Positions 21,976-28,917 of a DNA stretch of 28,917 nt are shown one piece after another. Each line of letters begins with the position of its first letter. Positions within the stretch are counted from its first letter, which is position 1. The stretch is from Candidatus Aenigmatarchaeota archaeon (GTDB lineage Archaea > Aenigmatarchaeota > Aenigmatarchaeia > CG10238-14 > SCSR01). Under the pieces are notes generated by a model. It ran no database searches. It had not been told where the DNA came from and saw nothing but the letters and a program-made list of their open reading frames with translations. Where the stretch lies: contig JASEGN010000004.1 in NCBI GenBank assembly GCA_030018055.1, positions 1 to 28,917 on the forward strand. Direction: 5' to 3'. Made by a program: the position numbers and the translations under genes.

Positions 21976-23292
21976 TCATCTTATAAATTCATTATAGAGT
22001 ACATTTATCGCTTTGTCCCTTTCTCCCCTTTCAATCATCATCCCTATGGATACATCACTTGGATCATAGAAGGTTAGAATATTTATTCCTGCCTCAGTTA
22101 ATGCAGATGAAGCTCTTTTACCAACACCAGTTTGATATTTCATCCCACAACCTACCATACCAACAATTGCAACATCCCTGTCATACTCACAAATTTTTAA
22201 CTTCCTATTTTTTCGATATTCTTCTATTTTTCTTTCCGCATCTTCACTTGTTCTCTCGGAGATGCCAAGCCTTAAGAAACGTCTATTAAGCCCATAGGAA
22301 AACCAATCAATTCCACTCTTGTACAAATCACTAACTAAAGTACTCAAATCGCCCTCTAGAACATATGTTGCTATATTCCTACCCGCTATGACCTTCACAG
22401 GTCGCCTGTCACTAGTTTCTTTTACTATTCTAGTTCCAGTCTCAAGTAAGTTTTGACTATTTGCCACACAAACATATGGATTTAGACCTTTATCATACAT
22501 GGCCTCCAATGGCGTTAAAGCAACGTCACTTGGAAATTTTGCTCCTAGAAAAGCTATAGCACTCGCCTCCTTTATGTCAACTTCTTTTACAATCTCTGCA
22601 CTCTCTACGTTAGCACTTTTTAATCCATCCACATCTGTACCGATTATTATACTATCTGCTCCAAATGCATAAGCATAGCCAAAAGCTGCCGTATCAGAAC
22701 CTCCACGCCCAAGAGTTTTCACAAAATTACCATCCATACCACCATAGCCAGGAAAGACGGTTACATGTGGGGGAGAATTTTTCAATTTTTTTGCTCGTGT
22801 CATAGATTTTGATAAATTTAGAGTTGCGTTACTAAAGCTACCTTCCACAGCCAAAGGAAAACTAGGATTCCAAAAATCAATGAACTGAGAATCAATTCCA
22901 TAATTATTTAAGACTGTATGAAATAGTAAAGCAGACAATCTTTCACCAGTAACATGTAATCTATCTACGTCTGCCTTATTTCCTTCAGCTACTTTTCTTA
23001 AGGTATTATGAAAGGATTGATAGATGCTATCCCTAAAATTTTGGATATGAGTATTAGTATGATGTTGATACGCTAATTCAAATTCCCTATAAACATCTTC
23101 AGGATTTTCTAGCTTTTCTTTGGCATTTTTTATAGCCCCTTCGATTCTATCAGTAGTATTTCCCATTGCTGATACTACTACAAATAATTTTTCTTCACTA
23201 AAATTATCTTTGATTTGCTTTGCTATTTGTTCTATTTTTTCTATGGTCTCAACTGAAGTTCCACCAAATTTTAAGACAGTCGATTTCATCAT
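21976..23292 (-). CDS. lysC: Aspartate kinase
   Basis: 438 aa. It phosphorylates aspartate with ATP, the first step to threonine, methionine and lysine. Visible motifs are VLKFGGTSV at the N-terminus, VVSAMGNTTDRI, RLHVTGERLSA, FPGYGGMD, GRGGSDTAAFGYAYAFGAD and TDVDGLKSA. The C-terminal ~150 residues are two ACT domains (around VYVLEGDLSTLVSDL and VAIVGMVGCG), which usually bind the end-product inhibitor. The first two codons are both ATG (23292 and 23289), and either can be the leaderless start. It shares a TATA with the divergent gene at 23342. The partner enzyme Asd is at 7362-8486. Confidence 0.95.
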   Translation of the reverse strand: MMKSTVLKFGGTSVETIEKIEQIAKQIKDNFSEEKLFVVVSAMGNTTDRIEGAIKNAKEKLENPEDVYREFELAYQHHTNTHIQNFRDSIYQSFHNTLRKVAEGNKADVDRLHVTGERLSALLFHTVLNNYGIDSQFIDFWNPSFPLAVEGSFSNATLNLSKSMTRAKKLKNSPPHVTVFPGYGGMDGNFVKTLGRGGSDTAAFGYAYAFGADSIIIGTDVDGLKSANVESAEIVKEVDIKEASAIAFLGAKFPSDVALTPLEAMYDKGLNPYVCVANSQNLLETGTRIVKETSDRRPVKVIAGRNIATYVLEGDLSTLVSDLYKSGIDWFSYGLNRRFLRLGISERTSEDAERKIEEYRKNRKLKICEYDRDVAIVGMVGCGMKYQTGVGKRASSALTEAGINILTFYDPSDVSIGMMIERGERDKAINVLYNEFIR

Positions 23293-23311
23293 TTAATTCT
23301 TCTTTGGATAG

Positions 23312-23321
23312 TATTTAAATT
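23312..23321. promoter_or_regulatory. Shared bidirectional TATA box, lysC / orphan gene
   Basis: The palindrome ATTTAAAT at 23313-23320 is centred 25 bp from the minus-strand ATG (23292) and 25 bp from the plus-strand ATG (23342). The symmetry is almost exact, and both genes would be leaderless. Confidence 0.6.
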
Positions 23322-23341
23322 TTTATATTTTTCTTATAATT

Positions 23342-25231
23342 ATGCCACTATTACTCAAAACAGAAAGAGGAAATTTCTTTAAATCTTTAGGAGATGTTAT
23401 ACTAACCGTGGATGAAAATGGAAATCCTGTCGAGAGATACGTTTCAGAGGTCCAACCATACCAAACTATTTTTGTTAGAAAGAAAGGTCCTGTATCAAAT
23501 GTCGAAGAGATAGAAGGTATAATGAAAAGAAAAGTTCCAGGATATTTACATGGGTTCGAGTTCATTAATATGAAATCTGATGGCAATTACATCAGAAGAT
23601 TAAGATACGACTTGTTCAAATCTCTACTCTCGCTAGCGCCTCATATTTTTACTTCAGAAGAGATTGAAAGATTTGATGATTACTTATTTAAAAGAAAGCG
23701 AACAGATGAACAAGGAAATGCACAAGAACTTGACTTTTCCCAAAAAACTTATTCCAATGCTATAAACTATCTTGATGAATTAATGCGTGGATACGGGATA
23801 ATTCGCACAAGAGCTACTTATCGATATAGACTAGAAAATGGGATGCATATAGAAGACCCAGATGAAGGAGTTAAACTAGGTGAAGTGCTGAAATGTAAAG
23901 ATCTTATAGAAAGATCGAAAATAATAAGAGATACGCCAAAGGACATGAATCCCTACTGGATTGTTGTTGATGTAAATCGTGTAATGAGTGCTAGATATGG
24001 AGAGTTAGTTAGATATAAAAAAAGAAGCAAGGTAAAGAAAACCCCATATAGAAAGGGACATACTCACACTCAATTTCCAGAATGGTTTTCTCTTGTTAAA
24101 AAGGAATTAGAAGGTAGGGAAAGAGAAAATATAGTTGAAACTAAGCTAATGGATATAGAACTTATAACATCACAACCAACTGTAGGAGAAGAAAAACAGA
24201 AGAAACAAAAAAGTGATACTGGAGTTGAAATTGGCATCCTATCATATAACCCAACAGACGATAACTTGAGAGAGTCTCTATATAACAGGTTAAGATTACC
24301 TACGACTAAATCAAGAATTACGAAATTAAAAGAAGATATCGCAGATAGGTGTGAGCTAACGAAAGAACTTTATGAAAGAATAGGACTTCTTTTAATCGAC
24401 TCTACAAAACAGGCCATAGAAAAGTTTAAGGGTGGAATTTCTTACCCAGATTTCGTTTTTCCTGTCTCTGTTTTACAATCTGGTGATCAATTTCAGGTAT
24501 ATTTTCCCATAAGACATTATGCAACGTTTCTTGATCCACTTTTAGGTTATAAGATGGAAAGTGCAGGATTTGTATCAAAACGTTGGCATCAAACTGTTTA
24601 TAATTACCTAACAGATAGAGATTATAGAAGGGAATTTGATAGAGCTAAGAAATTTCCAAAAGGTGACCCACTTCGAAATACCCTTTCGCAAGCTTATGAG
24701 CAATCGTTTATATTTCGCTCTATGTTTACTGATAAAGAGGAGTTTATCCGAAGATGTGCTCGGTTAGAGATGGTAGATGAGGTAGAAGAATTACGACAGT
24801 TATTTAGAGAATTCATGAATGCGCAATCACATGGTTTATCTAGACATGATGCATTAAAACTAGCAGAGGTAATAGCTGGAGTAAAAGATACGAGTAGATA
24901 TATGTTGAAGATTGCTCAAGATGGAAATGTTCAATCTATTGGTAACAAAATTAAAGAAAGGGATTTTTACATGCCAAAAGAAGTAGTGCTAACTTTATTC
25001 TCGGCTTTCTTAACACCACTAGCGTATACAGTAGATGAGGAGAGCCTACCCGAATTAACGGACACAGGAATAAGAGTTCTACAATTTCATGGAATAGATG
25101 GCTCATGGACAAATAAAAAAATTCGTGATATCTTTGAGTATGTGTTTAAGAGGATTAATGAGTTACAATTATTTTTTGGAGTAAATGATGAAGATATCAT
25201 TGAGTGTTACAAAAGGTTTTTTTGCCGTTGA
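23342..25231 (+). CDS. Large orphan protein (629 aa)
   Basis: I do not recognise this protein. It is soluble, with no signal peptide or membrane helix. Three parts can be seen: residues ~1-235, alpha/beta and rich in charged residues (with NPYWIVVDVNRVMSARYGELVRYK); a lysine-rich, probably flexible segment ~235-295 (RGRERENIVET... KQKKQKSD); and ~300-629, mostly helical (KSRITKLKEDIADRCELTKELYERIG, RHDALKLAEVIAGVKDTSRYMLKIA). A histidine cluster GHTHTQFPEW is near residue 240. No nuclease, ATPase or polymerase motif is evident. It is leaderless behind a TATA shared with aspartate kinase, so it is probably expressed under housekeeping conditions. Codon use is like its neighbours. Confidence 0.6.
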   Translation: MPLLLKTERGNFFKSLGDVILTVDENGNPVERYVSEVQPYQTIFVRKKGPVSNVEEIEGIMKRKVPGYLHGFEFINMKSDGNYIRRLRYDLFKSLLSLAPHIFTSEEIERFDDYLFKRKRTDEQGNAQELDFSQKTYSNAINYLDELMRGYGIIRTRATYRYRLENGMHIEDPDEGVKLGEVLKCKDLIERSKIIRDTPKDMNPYWIVVDVNRVMSARYGELVRYKKRSKVKKTPYRKGHTHTQFPEWFSLVKKELEGRERENIVETKLMDIELITSQPTVGEEKQKKQKSDTGVEIGILSYNPTDDNLRESLYNRLRLPTTKSRITKLKEDIADRCELTKELYERIGLLLIDSTKQAIEKFKGGISYPDFVFPVSVLQSGDQFQVYFPIRHYATFLDPLLGYKMESAGFVSKRWHQTVYNYLTDRDYRREFDRAKKFPKGDPLRNTLSQAYEQSFIFRSMFTDKEEFIRRCARLEMVDEVEELRQLFREFMNAQSHGLSRHDALKLAEVIAGVKDTSRYMLKIAQDGNVQSIGNKIKERDFYMPKEVVLTLFSAFLTPLAYTVDEESLPELTDTGIRVLQFHGIDGSWTNKKIRDIFEYVFKRINELQLFFGVNDEDIIECYKRFFCR

Positions 25232-25306
25232 TAAAATGCCTATTCTATCACGTAGAGCAAGCAATAAGTACGTTTCTATTCGCTAGAAGTTACAATTGAA
25301 ATAATG

Positions 25307-26296
25307 CTAAATTACAACTGAGAGTAAAAGATAGATACATATGCCAACCAGAGCACTAGCAGGTATTGTCAATACCCATGCCCAAACAATGTTCTTTACC
25401 ATCCACCATCTTACAGCTGACAAACGTTTTATAACTCCAGAACCTGTTATTGAGCCAGCAAGTACATGAGTGGTTGATACTGGTATGCCTAGTAATGTAC
25501 AACAGAAAAGAGTTAGTCCACCAGAAGTTTCGGCATTAAAACCATCTACTGGTTGAAGTTTTGTTATTCTCATTCCCATAGTTCTTACAACCTTCCATCC
25601 ACCCATTAGAGTTCCTAAGGAAATTGCAGCAGCACAAATTATTATCACCCACGAAGGGACATAAAAAGTACTCCCTAGTAAACCTGTAGTAAAAAGTGTT
25701 ATGGCTATAATCCCCATTGCATTCTGAGCATCATTAGCACCATGTCCTATGCTATATAAAGTTGAGGAAATTAGCTGTAATCTTTTGAAGTATATGTTAA
25801 CTCTTGAAGGTGAAGATTTTCTAAACAATCGAAAAATTAAACCAGAAAATAAGATTCCACCAATTAAACCAAGCATGGGTGCTACGAAGATGAATAAAAG
25901 TACTATTATTACCTTTGATATCATAATTCCAGATAGACCAACTTTAACAATTCCAGCACCTAATAAACCTCCAATTAATGAATGGGTGACCGATATGGGA
26001 AACCCTTTAGACGTTTGCAAATAAGTCCAGAAAATAGCTCCAATCAGAGCAGTAGTAATTATACTTGAATCTATTGCAGCAGCACTTACAATGCCCTTAC
26101 CGATAGTGGTTGCAACAGCGGTGCCTAATAAAAATGGGCCAACAAAATTGCCCAGAGCAGCGATTAACACAGCTCTTCCAGGAGAAAGAACTTTTGTTGC
26201 AACTATGGTAGAAATAGAATTTGCTGCATCATTCATTCCATTCCCAAAATCGTAAACTAGAGCAAGTATTACAACTAGGATCAAGATTTCTAGCAT
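25307..26296 (-). CDS. PiT-family inorganic phosphate permease
   Basis: 329 aa with about ten hydrophobic segments. The duplicated PiT signatures are clear: DFGNGMNDAANSISTIVATKVLSP in the first half with GFPISVTHSLIGGLLGAG, and HGANDAQNAMGIIAI in the second half with GIPVSTTHVLAGSITGSG. It takes up phosphate with a cation across the cytoplasmic membrane. The shorter, loop-poor form is usual in archaea and bacteria. It starts 1 nt after the DUF47 gene stop, so the two form an operon. Confidence 0.95.
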   Translation of the reverse strand: MLEILILVVILALVYDFGNGMNDAANSISTIVATKVLSPGRAVLIAALGNFVGPFLLGTAVATTIGKGIVSAAAIDSSIITTALIGAIFWTYLQTSKGFPISVTHSLIGGLLGAGIVKVGLSGIMISKVIIVLLFIFVAPMLGLIGGILFSGLIFRLFRKSSPSRVNIYFKRLQLISSTLYSIGHGANDAQNAMGIIAITLFTTGLLGSTFYVPSWVIIICAAAISLGTLMGGWKVVRTMGMRITKLQPVDGFNAETSGGLTLFCCTLLGIPVSTTHVLAGSITGSGVIKRLSAVRWWMVKNIVWAWVLTIPASALVGICIYLLLSVVI

Positions 26297-26297
26297 T

Positions 26298-26930
26298 CTA
26301 CCTATTTTTTACTATAATATCACTTATAGTATTGGCAGCATCCTCACATCTATCAGTAGCCTCTTCCAAAAATTCCATTATCTCTTTTAATTTAATTATT
26401 TTTAAAATGTCTTTTTCTTTAAACAATTCTGATAATGAAGAATGTAAGATGCTATCTGCCTCATTTTCAAGTCTATTGATCTCGATGCAATAGTTTTCGG
26501 TTTCCTCAAATTTTTTCGGATTTCTCATATTTCTGACAGCTTTATTAAGTATGTCAGTAGAAGTAACGAGAACGTTAGATAACTTAAGTATAGTTTTGTT
26601 GGGGTTTATACCATAGATGTTAATCCTACTAGCGGCAGCATGAATTTTATCTAACACATCATCTAACCTAGAAGAAAGATTTGAAATATCCTCCCTATCT
26701 ATCGGCGTAATAAGAGTTCTATTTAATCCTTCAGCAATTTCATGGACAATTTCATCACCTTCCTGTTCCACTTTTTTTATTAATTTTACTTTTTCTCCAA
26801 TTCCAATTCCATTTGAACTGTTAAGAGATTCTGCTAAGATGCTAGAACCTTTAAACACAACCTGTGCTTGATTTTCGAGCATATCAAAGAAGCGATGATC
26901 CTTCGGTAACAGCCACTCCCTAAATCCCAT
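26298..26930 (-). CDS. DUF47/PhoU-like regulator of phosphate transport
   Basis: 210 aa, all helical. It opens with MGFREWLLPKDHRFFDML, typical of DUF47, and contains EQEGDEIVHEI and ENEADSILH, the paired E/D-rich helix motifs of the PhoU fold that bind metal clusters. Family members sit next to PiT transporters and are thought to control or couple them. Here it is the first gene of the two-gene operon with the permease. TATA TTTATAAA around 26957-26965 lies ~30 bp upstream of the ATG. Confidence 0.93.
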   Translation of the reverse strand: MGFREWLLPKDHRFFDMLENQAQVVFKGSSILAESLNSSNGIGIGEKVKLIKKVEQEGDEIVHEIAEGLNRTLITPIDREDISNLSSRLDDVLDKIHAAASRINIYGINPNKTILKLSNVLVTSTDILNKAVRNMRNPKKFEETENYCIEINRLENEADSILHSSLSELFKEKDILKIIKLKEIMEFLEEATDRCEDAANTISDIIVKNR

Positions 26931-27067
26931 GAACTCAAATTAAATTATTTTTAGTATTTATAAATCTTTACCTGTATCGTACCCTGTGCAATGCCCATAT
27001 AAACCTTGAGCTATAAAGATATATAGAAGTCTTCATAGATGAAAGGATCGCATGTATAAAAGCTCCG

Positions 27068-28669
27068 TCATAAAACCTCCTTTAATTTCTCCATTATAAC
27101 CCTTTTGCCAACCTCTATTAAATAAGGCCCAAGCCTTGGTCCACTTTCCGTACCGATAATTATTTTATAAAGCAACTTGAAGAAATCAGAAGAGTTAAGC
27201 TGATTAATTCTTGCTATTTCAAATAGCTTACTTTGTAACTTTTCTCCATTCCTTTCAACTTCAATTGCCTTTATTAAATCTTCTATGGCTTTTCTTTCAT
27301 TAGCACTTAACATTACTTTAACCTTCTTTGGCTTTCCAAAATCCCTCAACCAATTTTTTACAAATTCTAACCTTTCTTTTATCTCTGCTTTTATTGGAGG
27401 TGTTAATTCTTTAACAAATCCTTGCTCAATCAATTTTTTTGCAGCAAACTCTAGTTGCCCTCTTTGAGGCAAAACCTTAGCTATTTCCATCATGGAAGAA
27501 TATGGTACCTGTAGAGAAGGTTTTTTTGGAGGATTAAGTAAGTATATGTATTCAAACAACCTTCTTAAGTTGATTAGATCCCTTTTACTTCTAACTTTCT
27601 CTAACCCAAAATAAATTCTTTGCAACCTATCAACTTCATCCATGTAGGCTGGAATATCAGTCACATCTAGCTCACGAGTACCAACGAATCTTTTAAACAT
27701 GAGCAGCAACAAGCTTTCTGGACTACCGTATCTTAACCAAACTTGTGGGGTAAAAACATTTCCAACCGACTTTGAAATTTTCTTCCCAGCTTTATCCAAA
27801 AACATCTCATACATCAGGTGCATGGGTGGTTCAAATTTAAGAATTTTCCTGCAAACAGCATCATTAACTTTTACAGAATCAGCGATATCTTTTCCATAAG
27901 CTTCGAAAGATATTTTTAGTGCATGCCAACGAGCTGCGAACTCACACTTCCAATTAAGCTTGCCATCAGAGTTAAAGTAACTTTTTTCACCCTCATAGCC
28001 ACAACCTTTAACAAGGACGTCTTTACCAGTATTTTTATTTTTTGCATGGAATGATTGATCACAAATATAAAGCAGGCGATGCTCTTTCGGAAAAACTGTA
28101 AGTACACGAGTTGTATATATTCTACCACAGCTTTCACAAACAGGAAAATATGGCAACATTTCAACATATTTTTTCTGTCCAGTAAGTTTTTCAACTATCT
28201 TCCCAACTTTATCCCCATTCATTAACAATTCATGAACCTGCTCATTTAATAATCCTTTTTTATAAACTCTTGTTGCTGACATGAACTTAAACTTTATACC
28301 AACTTTTTCTAGGGCATCTATGAGCAAATAACTCATGTGCTCGCCATAGCTAGAATGACAACCAAATGGGTCTTTAATATTAGTTACTGGCTTAGCTAAA
28401 TCATTCTCTAACCAATTTGGTAGACCTAGAGGAACCCTCCTTAATCCATCCCTATCATCAGAAAAAGCTATGAATTCAGATTTTACCCCAAGATCTTCTA
28501 GGGCTAAAGCAACGCCATATGCTCTTGCTGCATCTGACATGCTGCCTACATGTGGAATACCAGAAGCGCCAATTCCACATTCAACTCTAATAGGTCTTAG
28601 CCTCTTTTTGAGTACTTTTTCTCTTTCGAGTATTTCTCTAGCTGTTTTATCTATCCAAAATTCGTGCAT
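27068..28669 (-). CDS. lysK: Lysyl-tRNA synthetase, class I
   Basis: 533 aa from ATG 28669. It charges tRNA-Lys. The class I ATP-site motifs are IPHVGS at 39-43 (HIGH equivalent) and KKISKS at 296-301 (KMSKS equivalent). Between them is a zinc-binding region with CESC (178-181) and further cysteines near 203 and 223, typical of archaeal class I LysRS. The C-terminal helical domain binds the anticodon. The open frame extends to 28756, but that extra 29 residues (hydrophobic, no homology) would precede the TATA-like TTTAAAAT at 28694-28701, which lies ~27 bp before ATG 28669. The shorter leaderless form is therefore chosen. Confidence 0.95.
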   Translation of the reverse strand: MHEFWIDKTAREILEREKVLKKRLRPIRVECGIGASGIPHVGSMSDAARAYGVALALEDLGVKSEFIAFSDDRDGLRRVPLGLPNWLENDLAKPVTNIKDPFGCHSSYGEHMSYLLIDALEKVGIKFKFMSATRVYKKGLLNEQVHELLMNGDKVGKIVEKLTGQKKYVEMLPYFPVCESCGRIYTTRVLTVFPKEHRLLYICDQSFHAKNKNTGKDVLVKGCGYEGEKSYFNSDGKLNWKCEFAARWHALKISFEAYGKDIADSVKVNDAVCRKILKFEPPMHLMYEMFLDKAGKKISKSVGNVFTPQVWLRYGSPESLLLLMFKRFVGTRELDVTDIPAYMDEVDRLQRIYFGLEKVRSKRDLINLRRLFEYIYLLNPPKKPSLQVPYSSMMEIAKVLPQRGQLEFAAKKLIEQGFVKELTPPIKAEIKERLEFVKNWLRDFGKPKKVKVMLSANERKAIEDLIKAIEVERNGEKLQSKLFEIARINQLNSSDFFKLLYKIIIGTESGPRLGPYLIEVGKRVIMEKLKEVL

Positions 28670-28839
28670 ATTTAAAAATATTGTGTTTAATTTTAAAGTT
28701 ATTACTAAATTTGAAGATTGCGGATCAAAACTAACACAAATAGAAGTCCAACTCAAAGAACTTAAGCAAATAGAAACTTTCTATATTTCTATATTTTTTC
28801 CGATAAACTCCAACGACTAAATTAGGAAGAAAATTTAAA

Positions 28840-28863
28840 TTAATGTTAACGTAAGAACATTAA
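28840..28863. repeat. 8-bp inverted repeat, operator-like
   Basis: TTAATGTT at 28840-28847 and AACATTAA at 28856-28863 are perfect inverted repeats with an 8-nt spacer, the geometry of a dimeric regulator site. It lies in the region 28757-28917, which has no other gene I can support. An ATG at 28898, ~30 bp past AAAGTTATAG, could begin a gene that leaves the window. Confidence 0.35.
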
Positions 28864-28917
28864 AGTTATAGATGATATGTAGGGTTAATCTTATAATATG
28901 TATTGCGCCCTCTCTTC

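Noticed and set aside
28670..28756. 29-residue N-terminal extension of LysRS
   Set aside because: It has no homology and spans the predicted TATA box; ATG 28669 fits a leaderless start and the normal protein N-terminus.
1..28917. CRISPR array near the Cas1/Cas4-like genes
   Set aside because: No regularly spaced direct repeats of 24-40 nt were seen anywhere in the window.

Overview
The window is AT-rich and archaeal. The evidence is RNA polymerase subunits of the Rpo6/RpoK and Rpo10/RpoN type, deoxyhypusine synthase, an Orc1/Cdc6 initiator, an archaeo-eukaryotic primase, a class I lysyl-tRNA synthetase, TATA boxes about 25 bp upstream of many leaderless starts, and tRNA introns with bulge-helix-bulge (BHB) splice motifs. 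The small genes, divergent replication proteins and heavily interrupted tRNA would suit a DPANN or other deep archaeal lineage. That placement is inference; no marker here fixes the phylum.

Layout. 1-4300: a 41-residue zinc ribbon, a winged-helix protein with an S-layer-like domain, a decayed stretch, a divergent primase, rpoK and a frameshifted rpoN. 4400-8500: deoxyhypusine synthase, a 443-bp RNA-like intergenic region with a strong candidate structured ncRNA, a PurM-family enzyme, a small coiled-coil protein and aspartate-semialdehyde dehydrogenase. 8487-12577: a divergon of a Cas4-like nuclease and a Cas1-like protein on the minus strand, facing a B-family polymerase homologue whose exonuclease motifs are intact but whose polymerase motifs are lost. 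12574-15050: a three-gene operon (metallo-beta-lactamase fold, DUF2061, DHH phosphoesterase) and a mini metallopeptidase-like protein. 15077-17250: family 4 uracil-DNA glycosylase and a PyrD-PyrK fusion. 17257-20105: an ATC-hydrolase-like protein, tRNA-Val, a THEP1 NTPase overlapping that tRNA, small orphans, and initiator tRNA-Met with five introns. 20164-25231: HAD protein, Orc1/Cdc6, aspartate kinase and a large orphan. 25307-28669: PiT phosphate transporter with its DUF47 partner, and LysRS.

Themes. Aspartate kinase and Asd give the first two committed steps from aspartate towards threonine, methionine or lysine. PyrDK serves pyrimidine synthesis. PiT and DUF47 form a phosphate-uptake pair. 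Primase, Orc1/Cdc6, UDG and the Cas1/Cas4/PolB-like group serve DNA replication, repair or integration.

The strongest unusual observations are: (1) an initiator tRNA-Met gene with five separate BHB introns that reconstruct exactly to a canonical 73-nt tRNA; (2) the Cas1-like/Cas4-like/dead-polymerase divergon driven from one palindromic TATA box; (3) a compact structured RNA with a possible RNase P CR-I motif; (4) a PyrD-PyrK single-chain fusion.
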